A DNA stretch of 64,000 bases from Ischnura elegans (GCF_921293095.1 NW_025791658.1:186001-250000), one strand, 5' to 3'; shown: positions 1 through 12,075, counted from the stretch's first letter. Notes: a model not told the origin generated them from the sequence alone. Numbers and translations are program-made.

Positions 1-1147
1 GTCGTATGATATGTCAGAAGGTATCTTCGTAAATGGTTTCATTAGAATTTGTTTACGTTTTTCCTAGCGTTTTGCGACTTACGAATTTATTCACTGTTCA
101 CGGATCACCTTATCGCCCATACCCAGGCTAGCTATATTCGTAATGCACTCCCTTCGCTCATATTTTCTAGCCGTGTATCACGCCAGACATTGACAAACAA
201 ACCTATGAGAAGGAGGCTGAGTAGTCATCCGACAACGATAATGGCTCAAGTCAAGTGGGGCATCTAACAGGTATACCTTCTTACACGTTATTCTCGCCTT
301 AGAGATACAAGCCACAAATCTTGACGATGTTTTACTCTGGGACGACATTTTTTCCTATTATTGTCGTATGCTTTGTCAGAAGGTATCTTCGTAAATGGTA
401 CCATTAGATTTGGTTGCGTTTTTCTCTGCGTTCTGCAGCTTCATGGTTCACTGAAAGGCTGCCTTATCGCCCCTCCCTACAACAGCTAGCTGGTCATAAT
501 GAATCCACTGCGCTGATCCTCTTTTAGCTGAGTTAATCGTCGAACATTTACAAACAAAACATTGTGAAGGAGCGTCCGCCAACTGCAACAGCTCAAATCA
601 ATAAGGGCAACTTAAAGACAAACCTTCTTACATGTTATTCTCGCCGTGGCGATACAAGACTCAAATCTCGAAGATTTTTGCTCCAGGACGTCTTTTGCCT
701 TCAAGGGATTTTGGAAGCCAGCTATTAGTGTCGTATGATTTGTCAGAAGGCATCTTCGTAATTGGTATCATTAGAATTTGTTTACGTTTTTCCTCTATTT
801 CTGCAGCTGTCGTGGTTGTTGACTGTTCACTGATCACCTTATCGTCCCTCCCCACAACGGCTGGCTATACTTAGTCGTAATTCACTCCCTGCGGTCATCC
901 TTATTTTAGATGAGTACGACGCCAGACAATGACAAAGAAAGCATTTAGAAGGAGGCTGTGGAACCTTCCGCCAATGGCGACAGCTCAAGTCAATAAGGGC
1001 AACTTAAAGGCAAACCTTCTTACACGTTATTATCGCCGCGGCGATACAGGACTAAAATCTTAATGATTTTCGGCTCTAGGACGTTATTCTCCTTAAAAAA
1101 AAGGCATTTCGGAAGCCACCTATTGGTGTCGTATGTTATGTAAGTAG
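1..1147. repeat. tandem repeat array, ~365-bp units
   Basis: The opening motif GTCGTATG followed by a conserved TCAGAAGG block recurs at 1, 363, 730 and about 1128. Three full units of roughly 362, 367 and 398 bp are present, and the window starts inside the array. Units share a TTACGTTTTTCC segment, a CTGATCACCTTATCG-like segment and an AACCTTCTTACA segment. No open frame is conserved between units, so this reads as satellite-like DNA. Confidence 0.8.
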
Positions 1148-1456
1148 GTACGAGGGTTGTTCAATAAGTCCTTAGAATCTCCAAGAAATTACTGTCCAAG
1201 CATATAAAATTAATATCGACTAGAAAGACTCAGTCGTGACTAGTCACGTGTTAAAATTTCAGCTGTATCCATCGCATACTTTCATTGTTGTTGCCGACTG
1301 TAGTGAACAACTATCATTTGTTATTAAAAATGAATAAAATTGAGTTTAGTGCTGTGATCAAACGCTTGACTTTGAAATGATTGACGCCAAAAAATATCAG
1401 ATTAACTTGAATTGAGCTCATGGAAAATCTACTCATGTGTTTGAAACTATTTAATA
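1148..1456 (+). mobile_element. mariner-like transposon 5' remnant
   Basis: A CGAGGGTTGTTCAATAAGTC terminus of mariner type begins at about 1150. An ATG at 1330 opens a short frame reading MNKIEFSAVIKRLTLK, followed by a stop and then a LTPKNI block in the same frame. This resembles the N-terminal helix-turn-helix region of mariner transposases. Further stops follow, and the copy is cut at 1456 by a Helitron 3' end. It is a dead fragment. Confidence 0.65.
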
Positions 1457-1655
1457 CAAGCGAGATGCGCCCGCTCCCAGCAGGCTTCCCCCGCTCTTTT
1501 CAATGCAGGTCCACAGAGGGATAGGCGCGTTTCTAATTTTAAAATGAAGAAAAAATGGCAGGTTCTTATGTACGAATTTAATTGGAATGTTCACGTACAA
1601 ATTGAGGTCAGAGGACCTCTTTAAACACGACATTGGAAGTAATTACACTATCCTC
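1457..1655 (-). mobile_element. Helitron 3' end with helicase C-terminus
   Basis: On the minus strand the segment encodes the last residues of a Helitron helicase, ending VVFKEVL then stop. A 3' untranslated stretch, a GC-rich hairpin (GCC..GGGAGCGGGC) and a CTTG terminus at 1460 to 1457 follow. It is closely similar to the longer copy at 24156 to 24825. It is 5'-truncated and abuts the mariner remnant, with the expected A/T junction next to the terminus. Confidence 0.8.
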
Positions 1656-1869
1656 TGTTAAACGCACATACATGATGAATCATACTTACGTATCAACAGG
1701 AGACTTGAATGTGGAATCAGCCGCATTTTGATAAAAGTTATTTAAAGAATGCAAGATATTGTTGCAAATGAACAAATGTATCAGTTTGTGCGCCGTTAAC
1801 GTCAGGAATATTTACCGGTTCTTGTTTTTTTTTATTATTATTTTTTTTTTTAATTATTTAAAAACTAAT

Positions 1870-1911
1870 TTTAGGAAGTAAGATATGCAGTCGCATATCT
1901 TCTTCCTAAAT
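1870..1911. repeat. short hairpin, Helitron-related segment
   Basis: Arms at 1870 to 1888 and 1893 to 1911 are inverted (TTTAGGAAG..GATATGC and complement) with one extra base in the left arm. The right arm and the flanking TAAATATTGCTATT match a stretch inside the 24156 to 24825 Helitron near 24260, so this is probably another Helitron scrap. Confidence 0.5.
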
Positions 1912-1917
1912 ATTGCT

Positions 1918-2050
1918 ATTTAAATTTTTCAATTTTCATTTAATCGCGAAAAATAGATATCGTCATTTAATTATCTAAAAGTGTGAAATACGTACTCCAG
2001 CAGTAATAATCCATCAATCTAGGCTAAAAAATGATTGAAAACCTCCCTAG
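1918..2050 (+). mobile_element. TA-MITE 3' fragment
   Basis: Diverged copy of the last ~130 bp of the TA-flanked MITE family. It has the TTCATTTAATCGCGAAAAATAG, ACGTACTCCAG and AATAATC blocks and a decayed end near AACCTCCCTA. Confidence 0.7.
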
Positions 2051-2269
2051 TTAGACTGCGCCTTCGTACATACGTCAGATAGTGCAAGTACGTGCCTCAT
2101 GTAAAACAGCCTTTTAAGAGCGACTCGGAGAACATTACATTAGAACCAATGAAGTATTTCATGTCCGACAGAAGCGATAAATTAAGATAGGTATTTTACC
2201 GTAAGGATAGGTATAGGAATTCGTTTTCCCCCAATCAATTAAGGAGTTCAATGAATGCTATTCGTAATA

Positions 2270-2921
2270 GGGATTCGTAGAAAACGAAGAGCGTTGATTG
2301 CGATTCGTTGCCCACATTTAGTGTATTAATATTATAAAAATTATTTGGTTTTAGAAATCCCAGTCAAGACGAATGGCAATTGTTAATTTTTACTGCATTT
2401 GAATAAGGCCAGATTGGCGCCCATGCGATTCCACTCCACGTGACGTCACAGGGACCTAGTTTCTATACGAGTAGATACGAGTTTTACATCGTCTGATATA
2501 GCCAATGCATGCATGAGGCACAGAGCTCAGGGAAACATGTCTTGATAATCACCTATTAAAACCGGCTAAGGTCGGGAAGTTTTCCTCGTTTGATAGTGTA
2601 TTAATAATCCTTAATTAAGCCAAGCGCTACCTGCTAGCAGGGTACTCTGCTACCTGCTAGCATCCTGCGTCGTATCAGCACTCAAAGCCTCGCCCAAAGG
2701 CCACCTCACTTGCGGCAGCGGGAACCAGAAATACGTCACACGGGCTTTTTCCATCATTCCTACTTAGCCGTCGCGTTTTCGCGTGCTAGAAAATTTTCAC
2801 TTTTCGTTAATCGCGAAAAATAGATAACGTCATTTAAAAATCTAAATGTGTGAAATACGTACCTACTCCAGGAGTAATAATCTTTCGATTTAGGCAATAA
2901 AAAAATAATAGGAAACCACCC
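2270..2921 (+). mobile_element. TA-MITE copy 1
   Basis: About 650 bp and non-coding. It shares the family order: TTGATTGCGATTCGTT, GGCGCCCATGCGAT, CACGTGACGTCACAGGGACC, a CTACCTGCTAGC repeat, GTCGCGTTTTCGCG, CGCGAAAAATAG, and a terminal AGGAAACCACCC. The 5' terminus is degraded. The insertion is bracketed by a 47-bp imperfect direct repeat (2220 to 2266 and 2924 to 2970), far longer than the family's usual TA duplication. Confidence 0.8.
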
Positions 2922-3057
2922 TTTTCGTTTTCCCCGATCATTTAAGGAGTTCAATGAATTCTATTCGTAAATTTGCTGTAGCAATCGCTTTTTATGTATG
3001 TAAACGCATTAGTTACTAACACCCCTTGCCACATGCCTTTTTAGTGGGCTTGCTTAA

Positions 3058-3730
3058 CACTTAGCGTGTCATGGACGTAATATTACGTCCTGCTAATCCT
3101 TCTGAGGATTGCCATGGAGGTAATATTACGTCTTTCCATTTAATTGGCTTTGTATGCGTGAAGCCGTAATATTTCGCCCGTGGTACATTTCCAGTTTACT
3201 GCTTAGGGTCTCTGTTTTTTCAAAAATCAACTGCTCGATGGAAAAAGAGTTCACTTTATGTCTTGAGGACGAAAAGTCCTCTGTAGCTACCGGCATCCTC
3301 ATCTTAGGCCACTTAGTGTGAAAATTCTTTGGGCCAATTCGGGACCGTTCGTTGAGGGTGCATTGACCCTTTTTGTCATCCAGGTTTTATAATGCTTTTC
3401 TTGGAACAATGCTTTTTTATGATTTCCATGCTTTAAATAGTTCAAATTGAGCGTATTAAAAAATTATTATGCATGTTATGGCGGTACATCATATGTTGCA
3501 ACTTTTTTATTTTTCAAAAACAGTAGATTTTCATTGTTAAATTATATATTTAAAAATTAGCAATAAATGTCATTCAACTCATTCATAAGAAGAGAAAAAT
3601 CAATTTTTATTGAAATGCACATCGATATAAATATATTTTTGATGCTTATGTTTTAAAAAATGTACGAATATAGTAAAAATGGCTGGATTTTTCAGTAGGG
3701 CTTAAAATTTAGCAGCCGGCAGTCATAGTG
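3058..3730 (+). mobile_element. piggyBac-type MITE, TTAA target site
   Basis: TTAA flanks both ends (3054 to 3057 and 3731 to 3734). Termini are imperfect inverted repeats beginning CACTTAGCGTG and CACTATGACTG. The 673-bp interior contains a palindromic CGTAATATTACG block and has no transposase. A second copy lies inverted at 19543 to 20223. The TTAA target and short termini fit piggyBac-derived MITEs. Confidence 0.75.
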
Positions 3731-3777
3731 TTAACATTTAGTGCATGTAGATGAGGAATCGTGTGTATTAGGAAAAT

Positions 3778-4990
3778 ATGCCCCTAATGAGATGTGTTGA
3801 GTATGATTCTTACGCAAGAAAAAATATAAACATAATTTCATTATTGAATTATTCCATTTTTGTTTTAATTCATATTCGTAATAAGAGATGTAGGTACAGC
3901 TTCCAAATGATGACAAATCCAGCGATATCGTCAAACTTGAATTATATCAATTGCGTATTAAAAGCATATAATTAATAGATAACACTTAAATGATAATCTA
4001 TGTAACAAAAAAAATTGCTGTGCGTTAGTCTTGCTAAAACTCCAGAACCGATGGACCGATTTTTCTAATTTTGGTTTTAAAATATTCGTGGATGTCCAGG
4101 GAAGGTTAAAACGGTTGAAAAATTATTCCGCAGGGCCCACGAGGCTCTAGAATGGGCCCTGACTCATTTCCTGACTTGTATTCATCCTTATTTCTGGATT
4201 CGTTTTTCATTTTCCACTGATTTACCGTGAAAATTTAAAAAGAATATTAATAAAAATTCCGAAACTTTAGCGTTTTCTGCTTACTATCCCCTTGACGACC
4301 GTCGTTATTGTTACTGTACTTTGATATCTCTTTTTAACAAGTTAAATCTTTCAATTTAGTCGTTAAAAAGTTAATTTTTCATCATTTATTGACATATTTA
4401 GTGTACGAAAACATTTTTCACTTATTTTAGGTTAATTTCATTACTAACCGTGATACGAAGCTCATCGGGTCATCTAGTATTAAATAAGTTAACTTATATT
4501 TTAGGCTATCAATCACCTTTAAATACCGAAATACGACACTTACACAATCTTTACAAACACAGGTGTCAAAATGATAGGACATTTATACTGGCATACGTAA
4601 TAAAAACTATAAACATAATTTCAGTAAAATATTTTATTCTAGTATTTCTTGACAAGAGATGCACAGCATCCAAATAATAACAATTCCACGTCTGTTGTGC
4701 AGCGTGAAAATTATAATAAAGGCATATACTTACATTTAAAGAATAAAAATTATAAATATTAGTAGCAATGACTACGTATTACCAAATTCATAACAATACA
4801 AGAGTGTGATAAAAGACTTTACTGGTAAACGTATTTTAATGAATCAACATAATTTCATTGATATATCACCATTTACGTTAAAAAAAAGACGCACAGCGTC
4901 CAGGTAATAATTACAGATCCACAACTGTGGAGAAGCTTGAAATAAATTAAAAGAATATATAAAAAGCACAAAAATTATAAATATTACTGG
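3778..4990 (+). repeat. diverged triplicated A/T-rich repeat
   Basis: Three similar ~200-bp blocks occur at about 3780 to 3985, 4560 to 4760 and 4820 to 4990. Each has a CATAATTTCA segment, a GACGCACAGCGTCCA-like segment, then AATAAT.ACA.ATCCAC and a downstream A/T-rich tail. A Helitron 3' end sits between the first and second. No convincing coding potential. Confidence 0.55.
4010..4477 (+). mobile_element. Helitron 3' terminal region
   Basis: The non-coding 3' part of a Helitron. It has the TTGCTAAAACTCCAGAACC block and the GTGGATGTCCAGGGAAGGTT block common in insect Helitrons, and an end reading ACGAAGCTCATCGGGTCATCTAG followed by T at 4478. The CTAG terminus with T next is the classic 3' boundary. 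A CCCCTTGACGACCGTC segment is shared, inverted, with the copy at 21.6 kb. Confidence 0.7.
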
Positions 4991-6640
4991 CGAAGCCAGA
5001 CAGACGTCCACCTCCGTGAACTTTATCCCCCAATGTCAGTGAACTCAATAAAATACAAAGGAAGGCCTAGCGTTTCGTCAAAAGCTGCTACAGGCGTACA
5101 GACAGCGTTGCTCAGCGAATTAAGTTGGATACTCGGAGGCTGCGCGCTAGGCTCATACTGCTTGAACAAAGAAATAGCTTGTGCTTGCGCAGTGATGGTT
5201 GCATTTCTCAATGCGCTTTCTATTTGTACATTTTTTTTAGTCCCTAGTTTATGGTGCATTAAGTTAACTGCCATATGAATCAAAAGAGAAGTTCAGAATT
5301 GTGAGAAATCAGTCCAAATTTGTTGCCTGTACGTTTAATTGTAATTATTATTCTCTCTCGATCTGGATTTATGTTTGTTATTGTTCTTCAATTAAATTCA
5401 AGCCTTTTACAATAGTTTGAAAGACCTTTCGACCAGTAACGTCATGCAAAAATTATCCGTGCCGGAACGCACTTTCCTTAACTTTTTTAGAAGTGAAATA
5501 TTACTCTGCAATTATGTTTCTATGACAAATTATGATGTACATTTATTTACTAAATGTTTTTCTTTGGTTTCGAATGTAAATATTGAAAGTTTGCGGCGAC
5601 AACATTGATAAAAGTGTTATTTCACTATTATATCGTTTGTCAACCAGTACCGGAACGGCGTTCCTGCACCATGACAACCCTGATTTCGAATAAATTCAAC
5701 ATCCGTTCAACAATCAATGTCGAATGATATTGAATATCATGTTAGCGTTCATGACGATTCGTTCCCAGTTCGTTGTTCAAAATATCTCGAGCAGCGTGAA
5801 AGATGTTTTATAATCTATTTTCACTTTATGTAGGCGGGCGAGCTTTCGTGAGAGCCTGGATAATCTCGGAAGATTTCGTTAATGGAGTAGAGGTAGTACC
5901 GAGAGAGATATAGAGGAGGAGCCAAGTGAACGTTGCCAAATGTACATGGCCGCCGTACTTTGTCACTGAAAAGGTCGGCGCCGAGACAATATATCTGCTC
6001 GTTTGGAAGGTATTGAGGATACTCCTTTCACATAAGCCCATGAAATTGTCAGCTGCCACGCCGAATGAAGCACTGCTGGTGAAAGGCATACTTCATGGCA
6101 TACGAGAAGAACGCGTGAGATTTGGCAACACTGCTCCACGACCAATTCACGATGTTAACCCATCCGGGTAAATAGCCTGCCCATATCGATATTTCTCATG
6201 GTAAAGAGCAAGCGAACCACCGCTAGCGTGATTTTCGTTGCATTTTAAAATTATTTATGACTAATGATTGAATATAATGTTGAAAATAAATAGTGTGTAC
6301 AAAAAATACTGAAATTATCGTATCATAAATAAATATATGAATCTTGTGTTAAACATTTCGTGCAATATATAGTAATACATAGATGAAAACTATAAGATGG
6401 ATGAAGAAGGATTTTGGTCCGACATTTCTGTGAAAAATTAATAGGCGAATGGGTTAAATTGACGGAGGTCTGAGAGTGACTGACAGAGGCCACGCCTGCT
6501 GTTTGTATCTATTCACTTGATGAATTTTAAAACGGACGTCATGATAGGGGAAAAGTATGGGTAAAGATATTCATTTATAAGGATACTCTCCTGAATTTCA
6601 AAGATTTTTAAAATTTCTAACTTCTCCCTAAAGTCTAATT
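4991..6640. other. stretch without a recognised gene
   Basis: Open frames of 80 to 87 codons exist on both strands at 5023 to 5283 and 5826 to 6171. They overlap one another, show no domain, and have no supporting splice sites or promoter. The 5020 to 5280 block is more GC-balanced than its surroundings, so it could be a decayed exon or processed fragment. Nothing more can be supported. Confidence 0.4.
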
Positions 6641-6905
6641 CACGGCGGTCATTGCGAAATTTTAAAATATTCGTTTTTAAATCGCTTCTACGGCAGTTGC
6701 ATATTTAGTGTTCTGCGACATTACTTTTGTTCATCTTTGTTATTTTTGTAAGCACTTACATGTTCTCCATCTTCCTGATTTCAAAACTTCTTCCTGTCTG
6801 CCCCACGTATACACCATAGCAATCGCTGCATTTCAATGAACGCACTCCACATCTATCCAATTTAAGGTCTATCTGATCCTTACATTTAACAATCGTTCGG
6901 CTCAG
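6640..6905 (-). pseudogene. Penelope-like element GIY-YIG endonuclease remnant
   Basis: On the minus strand a frame reads RCGVRSLKCSDCYGVYVGQT then GRSFEIR, followed by stops. The LKC.DC..VYVGQTGRSF pattern is the start of the GIY-YIG nuclease domain found at the C-terminus of Penelope-like retroelements. Only the first third of the domain is readable. Downstream sequence (6915 to 6992) resembles the interior of the CAGTGGCGGATACA-type element at 10 kb. Confidence 0.7.
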
Positions 6906-7109
6906 AGTGGCACTCTTGCATATAACTTGATTATTTTCTTTACGATAAAAGTGTAGGCATTATAGCTCAAAATATCTTTTGCGCCCCCTTGCTGATTGGC
7001 CAATGGAAAGTCACGTGTCGAGCAACTTTCCCTCCCCTAAACCTCCACTTTCTTTAGCCACGCCCGCTAACCCGCAAGCATAACATGAAAAAAGATAAAA
7101 TTTTGGTCC

Positions 7110-7678
7110 CGCGGCATGGGACTTATTTGTCCCACTGACAAAATACGTTGATCCTGTTATGTTTTAGTATGATTTGTTGGTTTTTTTGTGGTTTCTGTGA
7201 ACAAAAAACGTATTTGGGTAACGTTTAATGTTTAAATGTGCTACAAGGCGAAGCTTGTTGGTTGCAAGCTCAGAGCTGCAGACGCGCCGGGCAGAGGTGA
7301 CGCGGCCGGCGCTGCTTGAGTACGCGGCCGGCGCAGTGCACAGATTATTCCCTTCTGCGCTTCTAACTGGCAGAATAACGGTATCTGTGCATCGATCCCC
7401 TTCGTAATAAACTGTTATTACGCTAAATACAAAATAAGTGTACAAAAAAACCTGAAATAGCATGTTTTCCCCATATGGGACAAAAAAGGCCCATCCCGCG
7501 GTGCTATGTAAATCGTCGTTTTTCTCGCGAACCAAACATGGTACAATATTTTCGATATAACCATTCGAAAGAGCATGAAAAATGAATTAAAGTCAGTAAA
7601 TTTCAAAGGAATCAACCCACTAGTACATGAATGGCAAACATTTGCAAAGGGCGATGGGACAAGAAAGTCCCGTCCGCG
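7110..7678. mobile_element. TIR element with GGGAC..GTCCC termini
   Basis: The ends at 7110 to 7135 (CCGCGGCATGGGACTTATTTGTCCCA) and about 7652 to 7678 are inverted repeats, and a third partial copy of the motif lies near 7470 to 7500. Each terminus is itself a small GGGAC/GTCCC hairpin. The interior is non-coding and includes a GCGGCCGGCGC duplication at 7301 to 7335. The family was not identified. It ends just beyond the NHR gene stop codon. Confidence 0.55.
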
Positions 7679-7687
7679 GTTCTAGTG

Positions 7688-10600
7688 CTAAGAGGCCTCA
7701 ACTTCTTCACGGATCGTGAAGAGAGACTCGACGAGGCATCGCACTTCATTCAACATCCGCGAGGGGGCTGACATTCTTTCGAGTCCTTGAGTTTGACAGC
7801 CCGTGGCGGATATCGATATATCGATCTCGTCTCCCCCATAGATCTCGACGTATCCGTATACTCTCTCGGGCACACCCGTGGCGACCTCTCCGATGTCGAT
7901 ATCGTTGACGAAGAGTCGAATCGTTCCGTTCGATAGCCTCGCCATTCCCAAGCGGTCTCCAGCCTGCAGACGGAGAAAAATTTCGTTTTCTTTCAACTCC
8001 CCTAATAGAACCAAAAGGATTACATCTGTATATTTTTAAGATTTCGAAATACATAGGTATACATATTTGCAAATCTGTATGTTATTCCTATTTTATACAT
8101 GTCTGATGATCCATGGTCCTTGATGTATACTACAATCTTTAAAATATACTAATAATATCCTTACGGCGTAACCAGGGATCATCAGACATGTATAATATAC
8201 GTATAATATACATATTTACGACGAGTTATACACATTTAATCCATATAAAATCCATATTATGGCAGCAGATATAATACTTATAATATCTAGATATTATCTG
8301 GGTGGTAGAGGACATTTGCATATATTTTATAAAGATATAATATGCATAAAGTGTACACTATGATGCGTATTAAATCTAGATATAATCCTTTTGCTGCTAC
8401 TAGGGTCATTGCCAATATATCAAAATAAATATGAATAAAACAATGATTTTTACATAGCCGTTAGCAGAACATTTATAAAGGCAGGTCATATAGTCTTTCC
8501 AAACAAAGAATGCGGGTAAGAGATTAAGGGATGATCGATAGGGTGGTTGCCTTCGTCAAAGAAAACGAAAGGCTTTGATTGCGATTAGTTACCTACTATT
8601 AGTGCATTCGTTATATACAAATTATTTGGTTTTAGAAATCCCAGTTTAAAAAAATGACAATGGTGAATAATTAACCTCATTTGAAAAAAGGCCAGACTGG
8701 CGCCCATGCGATGCCACTCCACGTGACGTCACAGGGACCTATTTTCTATACGAGGAGATAGGAGTTTTACATTGACTGATATTACCAATGCATGCATAAG
8801 GCACAGAGCTCAGGGAAACATTCCTTAATATTCACCTATTAAAACTGGTCGGAAAGTTTCCTTCGTTTGATAGGGTATTAATAATCCTTATTTAAGCCAA
8901 GCGCTACCTGCTAGCTAGATTGGCGCCCATGCGATGCCACTCCAAGTGACGTCACAGGGACCTAGTTTCTATACGAGTAAATAGGAGTTATAAATCGTCA
9001 GAGATTACCAACGCGTGCATGAGGCACAGAGCTCAGGGAAACATTCCTTAATAATCACCAATTAAAACTACCCAAGGTCGGAAAGTTTCCTTCGTTTGTT
9101 AGAGTATTAATAATTCTTATTTAAGCCAAGCGCTACCTGCTAGCATGGTACTCTGCTACCTGTATTAATTAATTAAATAAATAGGGTAGTTTCCTTCAGC
9201 AAAGATAACGACAGGCATTTATTGCGATTCCTTACCCACCATTAGTGTATTCATAATATACAAGTTATTTGGTTTTAGAAATCCCAGTTTAAAATATGAC
9301 AATGGTGAATAATTAACCTCATTTGAAAAAAGGCCAGATAGGCGCCTATGCGATGCCACTCCAAGTGACGTTACAGGGACCTAGTTTCTATACGAGTAGA
9401 TAGGAGTTTTACTTCGACTGAGATTACCAATGGATGCATGAGGCACAGAGCTCAGGGGGAAACATGTCTTAATAATCACCTATTAAAATTGCCTATGGTC
9501 GGAAAGTTTCCTTCGTTTGATAAGGTATTAATAATCCTTATTTAAGCCAAGCGCCAACTATTAGCAGGGTACTCTACGCTACCGCCATGCTCGGCAGCAA
9601 GTAGCCTGCATCGTAGCGGCGTTCATAGCCTCGCACCCAGGTGACCTCACACAGCAGCAGCCATGCATCACACGGGCTTTTCCCAGCATTCATACTTAAC
9701 CGTCGTGTTTTCGCGTGCTTGAAAATTTTCACTTTTCATTTAATCGCGAAAAATAGATCTTGTGTTTTAAAAATCTAAAAGCGTGAAATCCGTACTCCAG
9801 GAGTACTAATCTTTCGATGTGGGCAATTAAAAAATATTCAATATTTTTTTTTATCAATCTGAAACTCACCGTGAATTCAAAGGGAAATGTCCAATTTGGC
9901 CGCCATTCGCCAGCTCTGTAATGGAAACAAATGAATTAATATTAGCGCGATGATACCATGAATCTCGATTTCATCTCCGTGTCGCTCTACAAGGCAAATG
10001 TTCTTAGTGGCGGATACAGATATGGGGCGCGCGCCCTCCCCTTTGCGGGGCCGCCCGTATTGCCAAACATTGCAGAACCACAATTTTAACTTTTTTATAT
10101 CATAAGATTGGATTGTCTTGCATTTTTGCATAATTACTTTTATTAAAACCTTCTTAAACTTTGCATGTGACTTGATTATTTTTTATTACGATAAAAGTAA
10201 AGGTAACACAAGGTATCTTTGCGCCCCCCCCCCTTGAGTTTTTTCTGTATCCGCTACTGTGTGTTCCTGGAAGCAAAAAAAATCTTAAGCGACCCATAGA
10301 CGTTCAATATTTTTGTGCAATGTGGGTTTGCACAATATTTTGACGGCGACCCCTAAACGGTTAATATTATTGAACAATATTTTGGTTTGCGAAAAAGGTC
10401 GAACCATATGAAGGCAATATTACAGGTTGTGCAATATATTGCGCAGTCGCGCGAGCACAGGCGTGCAACCAAATTGCGTTCACAGTCCATATATATACAC
10501 ACAAATAAATTAATAGGCAAGGAAAGAAAGTGATAGGAACATATAATAGAAGAAGGATATAGAAATATTTTAGTCACCCACAATGGGTAAGAATATAAAT

Positions 10601-11962
10601 TTTTGCTGAAGTTTTTTTCACAATATGTTGATTATTACTATCTCATTTTTTTCTATAGATTGATATTTATATTTTCTACTTTTTTCAAGTTTTTCCGTTC
10701 AATTTTGTATCTGTTATGGACACTAAAAACTGACATTCCGGTATATATCGGACGCCATGCCCGAGGGCCAGTTCTCGTACCTAACGACTCTAACGATAGC
10801 TGCTCTTACATTTTAACAATACATTTTTATGTTAGTGTTGTATATTTAATTACAAAATTACACTTATTTTATTTAACGACGGAAAACAAGCATATGGCTG
10901 AGCGGATAGTAAAATACTTGATATAATTTTGATAAACTATAGTTATAAGAGGCTATTTTTAAATTTAAAGAAAAAAAGCATATACTTGTTTACTGGTTAG
11001 GACCTCTTTGAGGGAATAATGACATGCTGCTACATTATATTGAAACTGAATAATTTATGAATGCTTATAAGTTGATTATATGTTATTGTTTAAGCTTCCC
11101 GACCTCTGCTATAAGAATCCTGTATGGCGTGATTAATCTCTTTATTATAACCCGGTTATGCCTAAATTTCCGTCTTAAATAATACTAACGAATTTTAAAA
11201 TAATATTATGTGTTGTATGAATTATATATTTTTCTAGTTGCACATAGGTGAAGGCCTGCAAAGGGGTTTACCCACTTATTAGTCCATTTGGGTCAGAAAA
11301 CCACAAACTCAGGTAGTCATGGGAACCCAAACATGTTGAGTTCTCACATGAGTTCATGGTGGCAAGGGAGTGCTTCGTAATTATTAGAGAAATTAACCAT
11401 AGAATTAACTCATTAGTAATTATACATCCATGAAAAGATTTATTGGCCTTGGCAATAAATAGATATAAACAGCCAATGACACCTTTGGAGGTGACTAATG
11501 ATGCAAGCTTACCCTTCAACGTAACAAAATATAACCCAAGTGCTAGAACTAGAAGAATCCTATTACTAAATTAAGTTTAACATTTATTGGCCTTTGCAAT
11601 AAATAAATATAAACAGCCAATGGCACCTTTGGACGTGACTAATGATGCAAGCTTACCCTCCAACGTAACAAAATGTAAACCATGTGCTAGAATTAGAAGA
11701 ATCCTATTACAAAATTAAGTTTGTGCATTTATGGGTTATGTGGCGATACCCAATTCTTCGTACTTACTCGATCTCTTCCATTCGATACGGGAATCCTTCC
11801 TCTTTGAGGTCTTCTGGAGAGAACTCCGTGAAGCCCATATCGAAGTAATAGGTATCGTAACTCGATCCGTTCAGTCGATCTCCGTGTAATATCTCGAATA
11901 TCTCGTTGTCCCTTAGCGGTCGACTGGTTACCACGCCAGAGAAGCCATCGACGTCACTGTCA
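7688..11962 (-). CDS. NHR-domain (Neuralized-like) gene, three exons
   Basis: Three minus-strand exons together spell a Neuralized homology repeat. Exon 1 (11962 to 11768) follows a CCATAG acceptor and carries FSGVVTSRPLRDNEIFEI and later FTEFSPEDL. A 46-bp mini-exon (9915 to 9870, ACAG acceptor, GTGAGT donor) encodes GEWRPNWTFPFEF. Exon 3 carries DRLGMARLSNGTIRLFVND and VPERVYGYVEIYG and ends in a stop at 7688. Exon 3 keeps phase if its acceptor is the GGGGAG at 7997; using the TATTAG acceptor at 8002 would break the frame. NHR domains mediate protein contacts in Neuralized E3 ligases and NEURL4. Upstream exons, including the start codon, were not found. A hAT-type MITE and a TA-MITE cluster sit in the introns. 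The domain call is strong; ortholog identity is open. Confidence 0.8.
8094..8194. repeat. 101-bp inverted repeat, 19-bp perfect arms
   Basis: Arms at 8094 to 8112 (TATACATGTCTGATGATCC) and 8176 to 8194 are perfect complements around an A/T-rich 63-bp centre. It lies in the NHR gene intron just before exon 3 and could be a small MITE or a hairpin-forming element. Confidence 0.7.
8541..9850 (+). mobile_element. cluster of three TA-MITE copies
   Basis: One copy starts at 8541 after TA and breaks at about 8916. A second piece containing only the middle of the element runs 8917 to 9165. A third copy starts after TA at 9184 and runs to about 9845, where its terminal inverted repeat has decayed. 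Head-to-tail order suggests unequal exchange between copies rather than three separate insertions. The cluster lies in an intron of the NHR gene. Confidence 0.75.
10005..10259. mobile_element. hAT-type MITE, AGTGGCGGATACA termini
   Basis: A 255-bp element with termini TAGTGGCGGATACAG and CTGTATCCGCTACTG, a C-rich segment near the right end, and no coding frame. Flanks show a partly matching 8-base duplication (AATGTTCT and TGTGTTCC). A homologous copy is at 31018 to 31270. Confidence 0.7.
10260..11430. other. A/T-rich intronic stretch, no gene recognised
   Basis: Contains several CAATATTTT repeats (10300 to 10450) and long T-rich runs. Frames of up to 107 codons at 10603 to 10926 have low-complexity composition and no recognisable domain. 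It lies within an NHR gene intron. Confidence 0.5.
11431..11722 (+). repeat. two-copy tandem duplication, ~146 bp
   Basis: Two ~146-bp units each contain TTTATTGGCC, AATAAATATAAACAGCCAATG, GACTAATGATGCAAGCTTAC and AGAAGAATCCTATTAC, with modest divergence. Non-coding. Confidence 0.8.
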
Positions 11963-12075
11963 CTATGGATACGAACGGGAAAAATCAACAAGAACAATTG
12001 AATGAGCTTCCAAAGTTATTTAGCTTTCCATCTTGAAAACAAACGATGATATTATAACTATAATGTGACATTGCC

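Noticed and set aside
5023..6171. Overlapping 80 to 87-codon ORFs on both strands
   Set aside because: No domain, splice signal or promoter, and the two strands compete. Kept only as an unassigned stretch.
10603..10926. 107-codon Phe/Tyr-rich ORF that could be a membrane protein
   Set aside because: Composition follows T-rich DNA, with no start context, homologue or conservation in repeats.
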